NCBI GenBank assembly: GCA_017990155.1
Contig: JAGNOM010000228.1
Location: forward strand, 1 to 5,255
DNA length: 5,255 nucleotides
Reading direction: 5' to 3'
Source of the DNA: Propionivibrio sp.
GTDB taxonomy: Bacteria; Pseudomonadota; Gammaproteobacteria; Burkholderiales; Rhodocyclaceae
Under the pieces are notes generated by a model, which did no database searches, had not been told where the DNA came from, and saw only the letters and a list, made by a program, of their open reading frames with translations. Positions 1 to 5,255 of the stretch are shown one piece after another; within the stretch, counting starts at the first letter, position 1, and the number at the start of each line of letters is the position of its first letter. Position numbers and translations under genes: made by a program.

Positions 1-1
1 G

Positions 2-1105
2 TTCAAGGGCGTCAAGGCCGACGGCTCCGGCGTGCAAGTGATCGGCGTGCCGAAGACCATCGACGGCGACCTGCAAATCGGCGATCTGCTGCCGATCTCC
101 TTCGGTTTCGACACCGCGACCAAGATCTACGCCGAAGTCGCCGGCAACATCCTGCAGGACACCCGTTCCTCGCTCAAGTACTGGCACTTCATCAAGCTGA
201 TGGGCCGTTCCGCTTCGCACGTCGCGATCGAAGTCGCGCTGCAAGTCAAGCCGGCCGTGTGCATCATCTCGGAAGAAGTCGCCGAGAAGAAAATGTCGCT
301 CGCTTCCATCGTCGAGCAGATCGCGCAGACCGTCGTCCTGCGCTCGAAGAAGGGCATGAACTACGGCGTCGTGCTGATTCCGGAAGGCCTGATCGAGTTC
401 ATCCCGGAAATGAACACGCTGATCGCCGAACTGAACGACCAGCTCGCACATCACGCCGACGCCTTCGCCGCGCTGGCCGACGCCGACAAGGCCGGTTTCA
501 TCCAGAGCAAGCTGTCGGCCACCAATGCCGCCCTGCTCGGTTCGCTGCCGGACTACGTCGTCAAGATGCTGCTCGCCGACCGCGATTCGCACGGCAACCT
601 GCAGGTCTCGCTGATCCCGACCGAGCAACTGCTGGTCGATATGGTCAAGGCCCGCGTCAAGCAGATCGAAGCCACCGTGGCGTTCGCCGCGCACTGCCAC
701 TTCCTCGGTTACGAAGGCCGCTGCGGCGCACCGACGCTGTTCGATGCCGCCTACACCTACAACCTCGGCCTGACCGCGGGCTCGCTGATCCTCGACGGCC
801 GCACCGGCTACATGGCGACGGTGACTGACCTGACCGCTGGCGGCAAGCCGCAGGCCATCCCGCTGACCGGTCTGCTCAACATCGAGCGCCGCCACGGCAA
901 GGACGAGTTCGTGATCGAGAAGGCACTGGTCAAGATGGATTCGGCCGCGATGAAGTTCTTCGAATCCCGCCGCGCCGACTGGGCCGCCGACGACCTCTTC
1001 GCCTCCCCCGGCCCGCGCCAGCTCTGGGGCCCGGTTGCACACCAGCAACCGATCAGCGTCGCGCTGAACTCGAACTCTGATTCGTTGGCGTTCAAGATCG
1101 GTTAA
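2..1105 (+). CDS. pfp: PPi-dependent phosphofructokinase, long form (5'-truncated by window edge)
   Basis: Diphosphate--fructose-6-phosphate 1-phosphotransferase, a cytoplasmic enzyme that reversibly phosphorylates fructose 6-phosphate to fructose 1,6-bisphosphate using pyrophosphate. The frame is open from base 2, so the start lies upstream; the GTG at 32 is internal. With residue 1 as the Phe at base 2, the visible motifs are PKTIDGD (17-23, catalytic loop; the Lys is typical of PPi-dependent enzymes), MGRSASH (67-73, substrate binding), IPEGLIEFIPE (126-136) and GYEGR (236-240, sugar-phosphate binding). About 345 residues follow PKTIDGD, which fits the long plant/spirochaete/chlamydia-like class of about 550 residues, so roughly the first third is missing, including the GGDD-type phosphate-binding loop. 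GC is near 65%. A strong terminator follows 48 bases after the stop. An ATP-dependent PfkA is unlikely because it would be much shorter after this motif and would read PGTIDND. Confidence 0.93.
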   Translation, partial: FKGVKADGSGVQVIGVPKTIDGDLQIGDLLPISFGFDTATKIYAEVAGNILQDTRSSLKYWHFIKLMGRSASHVAIEVALQVKPAVCIISEEVAEKKMSLASIVEQIAQTVVLRSKKGMNYGVVLIPEGLIEFIPEMNTLIAELNDQLAHHADAFAALADADKAGFIQSKLSATNAALLGSLPDYVVKMLLADRDSHGNLQVSLIPTEQLLVDMVKARVKQIEATVAFAAHCHFLGYEGRCGAPTLFDAAYTYNLGLTAGSLILDGRTGYMATVTDLTAGGKPQAIPLTGLLNIERRHGKDEFVIEKALVKMDSAAMKFFESRRADWAADDLFASPGPRQLWGPVAHQQPISVALNSNSDSLAFKIG

Positions 1106-1122
1106 TTAGGCATGACCTAAGA

Positions 1123-1136
1123 CCATCTTCGGATGG
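1123..1136 (+). other. Small hairpin with cUUCGg tetraloop in the pfp 3' UTR
   Basis: CCATC (1123-1127) and GATGG (1132-1136) pair around TTCG (1128-1131), giving the very stable C(UUCG)G tetraloop in RNA. It sits 17 bases after the pfp stop and just ahead of the intrinsic terminator. No T-run follows, so it is not itself a terminator. It may protect the 3' end of the mRNA or be incidental. Confidence 0.45.
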
Positions 1137-1152
1137 CCTGGCAACAGACAAG

Positions 1153-1187
1153 ACAAAGCCCCGGATTCGGGGCTTTGTTGTTTATTT
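1153..1187 (+). terminator. Intrinsic terminator of pfp
   Basis: ACAAAGCCCCG (1153-1163) and CGGGGCTTTGT (1168-1178) form a perfect 11-bp stem around the loop GATT. The T-rich tail TTGTTTATTT (1178-1187) follows. This is a textbook Rho-independent terminator for the plus-strand pfp transcript. On the minus strand the flank is less T-rich, so it probably works in one direction. Confidence 0.9.
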
Positions 1188-1203
1188 CTGCTGCTTTTAG
1201 AAT
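1175..1203 (+). promoter_or_regulatory. Candidate sigma70-type promoter for the 1252-1848 gene
   Basis: TTGTTG (1175-1180) lies 17 bp ahead of TAGAAT (1198-1203). The -10 matches the consensus at 5 of 6 positions, the -35 only at 3 of 6. The -35 would overlap the descending arm and T-tail of the pfp terminator, so the two signals are nested. Transcription would start near 1210, about 40 bases before the ATG. This is a pattern match only. Confidence 0.3.
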
Positions 1204-1251
1204 GCGACAAAATCAGTATCAGCTCACGAGAACAGTCACAACTATCGAGCA

Positions 1252-1848
1252 ATGGCATCCATACCATCGGAGTATCGCGAGTTCATCATAAGGGCCATGA
1301 AGCTTGAGAAGAGCAACTTCTGGCGTTGGCTCACTTCACGTAAAGGCCAACCAGACATGGCCCGCATTCTCGCGGGAGACTGGCTTGCCCACGACAAACT
1401 GAATTCAGATGAGCTTGATGCATTCTGTCTGAATCTGAGACTTTTTGTTCAAGGAACAGATGGGTTCTCGATTCGCCAGATCGCAGAACGGTCGCGACAG
1501 TGGTCTGATCGTTTTGCCACTGAAAAGGAGAACATCAACGAAGCTGTTGCGAAGCTGAATAAGGCGTTGGACAGCCCAAGTCTTGTCTCGATCTTCGACG
1601 ACAGACCAACCCGGAATCGCGACGTATTTGAAGTAATCTTCTACGGCGGTCTTGCCCATGCAAACCCAAGCAAGCGCGAGTTGTATGCGCAACTCGTCAC
1701 GAGCGGCCTGTTTTCATTCTTCGTATTTAGCGTCTTCTCCGAAACGCTGTTCCAATTTCGGAACTGCATTCGAACGATTGCACACTGCCTCGCCTGTTTC
1801 GTTGTTCAAGAGTACGGAGATTCAGAATCAGAAGGTGGCTTGCTCTAG
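1252..1848 (+). CDS. Hypothetical protein of low GC, helical, with hydrophobic C-terminal part
   Basis: A 198-residue protein that I do not recognise. The N-terminal third is basic and Trp-rich (WRWLTSRKGQ, 24-33). The middle is charged and probably helical (about 75-108). The C-terminal third carries YGGLAHANPSKRELY (131-145) and then hydrophobic stretches (about 148-166 and 173-187), which could be membrane-associated or the core of a helical bundle. An Arg/His cluster, RNCIRTIAH (170-178), faintly recalls HEPN-type proteins, but the spacing does not match the usual Rx4-6H motif, so no function is assigned. ATG 1252 is the only good start: the frame is open back to 1201 without another start, and no clear Shine-Dalgarno is present. 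A later ATG at 1297 has AAGGG only two bases away, which is too close. GC is about 51% against about 65% in pfp and argG, suggesting horizontal acquisition. It is a lone gene convergent with argG. Confidence 0.65.
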   Translation: MASIPSEYREFIIRAMKLEKSNFWRWLTSRKGQPDMARILAGDWLAHDKLNSDELDAFCLNLRLFVQGTDGFSIRQIAERSRQWSDRFATEKENINEAVAKLNKALDSPSLVSIFDDRPTRNRDVFEVIFYGGLAHANPSKRELYAQLVTSGLFSFFVFSVFSETLFQFRNCIRTIAHCLACFVVQEYGDSESEGGLL

Positions 1849-1859
1849 AACATAAGGAC

Positions 1860-1887
1860 AAATGCCGGCGACGCGGCAGCCGCATTT
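1860..1887. repeat. Imperfect inverted repeat after the low-GC gene
   Basis: AAATGC-C-GGC (1860-1869) pairs with GCCGCATTT (1879-1887): nine pairs with one bulged C and a nine-base loop. It lies 11 bases past the 1848 stop codon. The plus-strand tail is not a T-run, so as a terminator for the upstream gene it would be weak. It may act together with the next hairpin. Confidence 0.4.
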
Positions 1888-1890
1888 CAT

Positions 1891-1921
1891 AAAAAAGGCC
1901 ACGGAAATAACCGTGGCCTTT
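1891..1921 (-). terminator. Intrinsic terminator of argG, possibly bidirectional
   Basis: AAAGGCCACGG (1894-1904) and CCGTGGCCTTT (1911-1921) form a perfect 11-bp stem around AAATAA. The six A residues at 1891-1896 read as a T6 tail on the minus strand, 20 bases past the argG stop. This makes it a good Rho-independent terminator for argG. In the plus direction the tail is only CTTTGTTC, so it would end the convergent upstream gene less efficiently. Confidence 0.85.
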
Positions 1922-1940
1922 GTTCATTGCGGCGACAAGC

Positions 1941-3290
1941 TTACTTGTCCTTCGATTCGCTGCTAGACAGCAGCGGGATGCTGCCGTCGGAGTGGTTGCC
2001 GAGCAGGCCGGCGCCGGTGTAGATGCCGAGCTTCTGGCGAGTGTCGATGATGTCGAGGTTGCGCATGGTGAGCTGGCCGATGCGGTCGGCCGGGGTGAAG
2101 GCGGCGTTTTCGACCTTTTCCATCGACAGGCGCTCGGGCGCGTAGGTGAGGTTCGGGCTCGACGTATCGAGGATCGAGAAGTCGTTGCCGCGCCGCAGTT
2201 CGAGCGTGACTTCGCCGGTGATCGCGCGCGCCACCCAGCGTTGTGCCGTTTCGCGCAGCATCAGCGTTTGCGGGTCGAACCAGCGGCCTTGGTAGAGCAA
2301 GCGGCCGAGCTTGAGGCCGTTCATGCGGTACTGCTCGATCGTGTCCTCGTTGTGGATGCCGGTGACGAGGCGCTCATAGACGGTGTGCAGCAGCGCCATG
2401 CCGGGGGCTTCGTAGATGCCGCGGCTCTTGGCTTCGATGATGCGGTTCTCGATCTGGTCGCACATGCCGAGGCCGTGACGACCGCCAATGACGTTGGCTT
2501 CGTTGAAGAGTTCGACGGCGTTGGAGAAGGTGCGGCCGTTGATCGAGACGGGGATGCCTTCCTCGAAGCGCACGGTGACCGTTTCCGGTTTGACGACGAC
2601 ATCTTCGCGCCAGAAGGCGACGCCCATGATCGGTTTGACGATGTTGACGCCGGCGTTGAGGAATTCGAGATCCTTGGCTTCGTGCGTTGCGCCGAGCATG
2701 TTGGAGTCGGTCGAGTAGGCTTTCTCGACGCTCATCTTGTAGTCGAAGCCGTACTTGATGAGGTACTCGCTCATCTCCTTGCGGCCACCGAGTTCGTCGA
2801 TGAAGCTTTGGTCGAGCCACGGCTTGTAGATGCGCAGCGCCGGGTTGGCGAGGAGGCCGTAGCGGTAGAAGCGCTCGATGTCGTTGCCCTTGTAGGTCGA
2901 GCCGTCGCCCCAGATGTTGACGTTGTCTTCCTTCATCGCGACGACGAGCGCAGTACCGGTGACGGCGCGGCCGAGCGGCGTGGTGTTGTAGTAGGTCGTG
3001 CCGCCGGTCTTGATGTGGAAGGCGCCGCACTGGATGGCGGCGATGCCTTCGGCGACGAGCTGCGGGCGGCAGTCGATCAGGCGGGCGATCTCGGCGCCGT
3101 AGCCCAGAGCCTGGCGCGGAATGGCGTCGTAGTCGCTCTCGTCGGGCTGGCCAAGGTGAGCGGTGTAGGCGCAGGGAACGGCGCCCTTGCCGCGCATCCA
3201 GTGCACGGCGGCGCTGGTGTCGAGGCCGCCGGAGAAGGCGATGCCGACGCGCTCGCCGGCGGGAATGCTTTGCAGGATGGTTGCAGTCAC
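1941..3290 (-). CDS. argG: Argininosuccinate synthase
   Basis: Cytoplasmic enzyme of arginine biosynthesis that joins citrulline and aspartate with ATP to give argininosuccinate, AMP and PPi. From the GTG at 3290 it is 449 residues, close to the 447 of E. coli ArgG, and matches that subtype along its length. Visible motifs are the ATP pyrophosphatase P-loop SGGLDTS (20-26), GDGSTYKGND (128-137) and EKAYSTDSN (189-197). An in-frame ATG at 3323 would add 11 residues (MRSFPISRDLP). I prefer the GTG because VTATILQSIPAG lines up with the usual family N-terminus (E. coli MTTILKHLPVG), because GAGA (3298-3301) sits seven bases ahead of it, and because the ATG has no Shine-Dalgarno and overlaps a -10-like TAAAAT. 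The gene stands alone, convergent with the low-GC gene and divergent from the diguanylate cyclase. No frameshift or missing key residue is seen. Confidence 0.96.
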   Translation of the reverse strand: MTATILQSIPAGERVGIAFSGGLDTSAAVHWMRGKGAVPCAYTAHLGQPDESDYDAIPRQALGYGAEIARLIDCRPQLVAEGIAAIQCGAFHIKTGGTTYYNTTPLGRAVTGTALVVAMKEDNVNIWGDGSTYKGNDIERFYRYGLLANPALRIYKPWLDQSFIDELGGRKEMSEYLIKYGFDYKMSVEKAYSTDSNMLGATHEAKDLEFLNAGVNIVKPIMGVAFWREDVVVKPETVTVRFEEGIPVSINGRTFSNAVELFNEANVIGGRHGLGMCDQIENRIIEAKSRGIYEAPGMALLHTVYERLVTGIHNEDTIEQYRMNGLKLGRLLYQGRWFDPQTLMLRETAQRWVARAITGEVTLELRRGNDFSILDTSSPNLTYAPERLSMEKVENAAFTPADRIGQLTMRNLDIIDTRQKLGIYTGAGLLGNHSDGSIPLLSSSESKDK

Positions 3291-3321
3291 GGGAAGGTCT
3301 CGCGATATCGGGAAAGAACGC

Positions 3322-3327
3322 ATTTTA
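3322..3327 (-). promoter_or_regulatory. -10-like TAAAAT ahead of argG
   Basis: On the minus strand TAAAAT (3327 down to 3322) overlaps the upstream in-frame ATG of argG. Transcription would start near 3315, about 25 bases ahead of the GTG start. No convincing -35 hexamer is found 15-18 bp upstream, so this is weak on its own. Confidence 0.2.
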
Positions 3328-3441
3328 TCGTAAGCCGGAACCGGTAAGGCGGCGGTTTGCGCGGTTTGAGTGATCTCTGGCTTGGGGGAAAACCAACGAC
3401 ATTTGCCATGGCGAGTTCACGGTGAAGTGTCGTGGAGACCT

Positions 3442-3454
3442 GCGGATTATCCGC
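3442..3454. repeat. 13-bp palindrome in the divergent intergenic region
   Basis: GCGGAT (3442-3447) and ATCCGC (3449-3454) are perfect inverted repeats around a single T. The palindrome covers the -10 of the candidate argG promoter. Just downstream a heptamer CGAGGGC is directly repeated at 3455-3461 and 3465-3471, a 10-bp period. It could be an operator; no regulator is known from the sequence. Confidence 0.4.
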
Positions 3455-3473
3455 CGAGGGCGTTCGAGGGCAA
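3446..3473 (-). promoter_or_regulatory. Candidate sigma70-type promoter for argG
   Basis: On the minus strand TTGCCC (3473 down to 3468) is separated by 16 bp from GATAAT (3451 down to 3446). These match the -35 at 4 of 6 and the -10 at 5 of 6 positions. Transcription would begin near 3439 and give argG a leader of about 150 bases. The -10 lies inside the palindrome at 3442-3454, which would suit control by a DNA-binding dimer. No ARG-box-like sequence was recognised. Confidence 0.35.
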
Positions 3474-3502
3474 GATTCGGCCGCAGAAATTCTGGCGTAG
3501 GC

Positions 3503-3508
3503 TATCAT
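3503..3508 (+). promoter_or_regulatory. -10-like TATCAT ahead of the diguanylate cyclase gene
   Basis: TATCAT matches the sigma70 -10 at 5 of 6 positions. No good -35 is found at 16-18 bp, and there is no TGn extension. The short palindrome CAGAA-A-TTCTG (3484-3494) lies in the spacer, next to where a -35 would be, so the promoter may need an activator. A start near 3515 would give a leader of about 112 bases. Confidence 0.25.
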
Positions 3509-3510
3509 CT

Positions 3511-3615
3511 TTGCCATAAGAGCTTTACGGCAACCGTTCGCGAAAAGTGGAGCCAGACGAATCGTCTGAAAGGCAACAACACCGCGCAGGTCGCCAAGCC
3601 AATAGACGAATTGGC
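3511..3615 (+). promoter_or_regulatory. Hairpin-rich leader of the diguanylate cyclase gene (possible RNA regulator)
   Basis: Three inverted repeats occupy this stretch. H1 pairs 3511-3520 with 3524-3533 around AGC (ten positions, one A-C mismatch, one G-U). H2 is CAGACG (3554-3559), AAT, CGTCTG (3563-3568), perfect. H3 is GCCAAT (3598-3603), AGACGA loop, ATTGGC (3610-3615), perfect and abutting the Shine-Dalgarno. The octamer AGACGAAT occurs twice (3555-3562, 3604-3611), so TCGTCT (3562-3567) can pair either with 3555-3560, within or in a shifted form of H2, or with the H3 loop (3604-3609). GGCAAC also occurs twice (3529-3534, 3572-3577). No known riboswitch consensus was matched; the GCAAAGC core of c-di-GMP-I aptamers is absent. 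If transcription starts near 3515, H1 would be mostly a DNA feature. Confidence 0.35.
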
Positions 3616-3621
3616 AGGGAG
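3616..3621 (+). promoter_or_regulatory. Ribosome binding site fixing the ATG 3627 start
   Basis: AGGGAG lies five bases ahead of ATG 3627. The alternative in-frame GTG at 3621 overlaps this Shine-Dalgarno and has no site of its own, so ATG 3627 is the better start. Confidence 0.75.
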
Positions 3622-3626
3622 TGTTC

Positions 3627-5237
3627 ATGTCGCTCATCGATATTGATATTCAGACGGCGATCAAGCTGCGAGCCATTGCCGATGTTTCCGTGGCTTTTCT
3701 GTTGTTGCTATATCGCAAAGAGGAGGGCTTCAGGCATGCGCTGGCGCTGTTCCTTGGCGGCCAGATCTTGAACGCGATCGGGATGGTCTTGATCAGTCTT
3801 CGCGGAGAGATTCCTATACTTGTGTCGGCGCAGCTGGGGAACATCGTGGTCTATGGGGGAATCGCCCTCCAGATGTTCGCCTTCACGCTTGTCTGCAAAT
3901 CACGTTTCCAATTCAAGGCAGCGTTTGCCGTGATTTTTCTGGTCGGCGCACTCCTGTTCCTCAGTATTGACCTCCTGTTGTCCGACCAGACCCCTACGCG
4001 GGCGCATTACGTTCTCGTCTCCAGTCTGGTCGTCGGTTGCCTCTACGGTTTGGGCGGAATGGGGCTTCTCGGTGCCCACTATTCGTCTCTGCTGCGGAAA
4101 GTACTCGCGGCGATTTTCATCGTCCTGGCGCTGTTCTATTTCGGCCGGGTCTATCTGGCGCAGGCATATGGCATGGCAATTTTTACACCACATCCTGTCC
4201 AGTCGCTGACCTTCGTTGTCTTGCTCGTGGCAAGCATCGTATGCGGTCTCGGCTTCTTGCTTGTGGCGCACGAAGAATCCGATCAGGCGCTCAGGCTGGC
4301 GGCGATCACCGATCCGCTCACAAAGCTTGATAACCGGCGACGGTTTAACGAGGTACTGAACAACGAGTATTTTCGATTGAAGCGCTCCGGGGCACAGCTT
4401 TCCTTGATCATGATCGATGTGGACCACTTCAAGCGGTTCAACGACCGCTACGGGCATGTCCAGGGCGATGAATGTCTGCGGCGTGTCGGCCAAGCGATCA
4501 AGAGTGCAGTCTGCCGGGCGTCTGACGCAGCGGCTCGATTTGGCGGGGAAGAGTTCGTGGTTGTGGCGCCTGAAACCGATACGGCCGGAGCATTGGCGCT
4601 GGCAGAGAATATCCGCCAAGCGTTGGAGGGGTTGGCGATTCCTCACGATGGCAACTCTGCAGCCTCTTGTGTCACGGCAAGTCTGGGCGTCGTGACGCGC
4701 TACGTGAGTGAGCTGAAAACCCCCGAGGCTTTGGTCGACCTCGCTGACCAGGCGCTGTATCGGGCCAAACAGGCCGGCCGCAATCGAACTGAAGTCATGC
4801 GCAGGTTGGAGGGTGAAATCAGCAAAGGGCCGGGGCTGGTCCAATTGGTCTGGAACGATGTCGCTGAAAGCGGGAATGCTGCACTTGATGAACAGCACAA
4901 AGAACTTTTCGAACAAGCCAATGTGCTTCTATCCGCCGTCGTTGAGGGGCTGCCAAGGCTGGAGTGCAAGTCGCTTCTGAATCAGATGCTGGAGGCACTC
5001 GTTGCCCACTTCGAATTCGAGGAAGCCATTATCAGGAATACGTCTTTCACCCACATCGAACACCACATCCAGTGCCATAAAGCGCTTGTGGCCAAGGCCC
5101 ACGAATTGTCAGACCGCTTTGACCGGAACGAACTGGCTGTTGGCGAACTGTTCAGTTTCCTGGCAAACAAAGTCGTGGCGCAGCATATTCTTAGCGAGGA
5201 CAGGAAGTTCTTCCCCTATCTCCGTCACTCGCTCTGA
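3627..5237 (+). CDS. Membrane diguanylate cyclase with C-terminal bacteriohemerythrin domain
   Basis: Predicted inner-membrane enzyme of 536 residues that makes c-di-GMP from two GTP. The N-terminus has about seven hydrophobic helices (near 11-29, 37-58, 63-90, 97-118, 127-150, 156-178, 192-214), a MASE-like sensor with no recognised ligand. A GGDEF domain follows (about 218-390): DPLTKLDNRRRF opens it, D264 in IDVD is the metal ligand, N272 and D281 contact GTP, and the signature is GGEEF (306-310), an active form. RASD (297-300), five residues ahead, is an intact inhibitory I-site. The C-terminus (about 408-534) is a bacteriohemerythrin with all seven di-iron ligands in place: H424, H461, E465, H480, H484, H520, D525. 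This suggests that cytoplasmic oxygen or redox state tunes cyclase activity. The gene appears monocistronic, divergent from argG, with a structured leader. GC is about 58% by eye, a little below its neighbours. Family calls are secure; the sensing role is inferred. Confidence 0.94.
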   Translation: MSLIDIDIQTAIKLRAIADVSVAFLLLLYRKEEGFRHALALFLGGQILNAIGMVLISLRGEIPILVSAQLGNIVVYGGIALQMFAFTLVCKSRFQFKAAFAVIFLVGALLFLSIDLLLSDQTPTRAHYVLVSSLVVGCLYGLGGMGLLGAHYSSLLRKVLAAIFIVLALFYFGRVYLAQAYGMAIFTPHPVQSLTFVVLLVASIVCGLGFLLVAHEESDQALRLAAITDPLTKLDNRRRFNEVLNNEYFRLKRSGAQLSLIMIDVDHFKRFNDRYGHVQGDECLRRVGQAIKSAVCRASDAAARFGGEEFVVVAPETDTAGALALAENIRQALEGLAIPHDGNSAASCVTASLGVVTRYVSELKTPEALVDLADQALYRAKQAGRNRTEVMRRLEGEISKGPGLVQLVWNDVAESGNAALDEQHKELFEQANVLLSAVVEGLPRLECKSLLNQMLEALVAHFEFEEAIIRNTSFTHIEHHIQCHKALVAKAHELSDRFDRNELAVGELFSFLANKVVAQHILSEDRKFFPYLRHSL

Positions 5238-5255
5238 CAAGCGACCGACCAGAGC

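Noticed and set aside
1252..1848. Assigning the orphan gene to an abortive-infection or toxin family
   Set aside because: Only a vague Arg/His resemblance is visible, there is no partner antitoxin gene, and the motif spacing is wrong.
1920..3347. 475-residue open frame on the plus strand, antisense to argG
   Set aside because: It is the mirror of a high-GC coding frame. The product is a run of Ala, Val, Asp, Glu and Gly without motifs, and the opposite strand encodes an unmistakable ArgG.
3493..3510. Sigma54-type promoter from TGGC
   Set aside because: The GG and GC dinucleotides are not at the required 10-bp spacing.
3509..3626. c-di-GMP-I (GEMM) riboswitch ahead of the diguanylate cyclase gene
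   Set aside because: The stretch starting at GGCAACC with a following CGAAAAGTGG is superficially similar, but the ACGCAAAGCC core and the second conserved stem are not there. It is kept only as an unassigned structured leader.
3287..3637. 116-residue minus-strand frame across the divergent intergenic region
   Set aside because: It would run over the start regions of both argG and the diguanylate cyclase gene, has no ribosome site, and its composition is unlike a real protein.
3900..4916. 338-residue open frame on the minus strand within the diguanylate cyclase gene
   Set aside because: It lies wholly opposite clear TM, GGDEF and hemerythrin coding sequence and has no recognisable domain.
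1..5255. CRISPR array, tRNA, rRNA or insertion sequence
   Set aside because: No regularly spaced repeats, tRNA-like cloverleaf, rRNA sequence, transposase or paired terminal repeats were seen.

Overview
The window looks like chromosomal DNA from a Gram-negative proteobacterium, most likely a betaproteobacterium of the Rhodocyclales type (Dechloromonas, Azospira or Azoarcus relatives). This rests on the roughly 65% GC core genes, an E. coli-type ArgG, a long PPi-dependent phosphofructokinase, and a membrane GGDEF protein fused to a bacteriohemerythrin domain. The placement is inferred from protein style only; no search was run.

Layout, left to right. (1) Positions 2-1105, plus strand: the C-terminal two thirds of a PPi-dependent phosphofructokinase (glycolysis/gluconeogenesis), cut by the window edge and closed by a strong intrinsic terminator at 1153-1187. 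(2) Positions 1252-1848, plus strand: an unrecognised 198-residue protein of clearly lower GC (about 51% by hand count), with its own possible promoter and no good ribosome binding site. It looks like a small accessory insertion between two housekeeping genes. (3) Positions 1849-1940: a convergent intergenic gap with two hairpins, one of them a good terminator for argG. (4) Positions 1941-3290, minus strand: argG, argininosuccinate synthase, with a probable GTG start. (5) Positions 3291-3626: a 336-base divergent regulatory region with candidate promoters in both directions, a palindrome, and an unusually hairpin-rich leader ahead of the last gene. (6) Positions 3627-5237, plus strand: a seven-helix membrane diguanylate cyclase with a C-terminal hemerythrin domain, which probably couples oxygen or redox state to c-di-GMP synthesis.

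The genes do not form one operon: each has its own transcription unit. The two metabolic enzymes are ordinary. The parts worth a second look are the diguanylate cyclase-hemerythrin fusion, its structured leader (which has two competing pairing partners for one segment), and the low-GC orphan gene.
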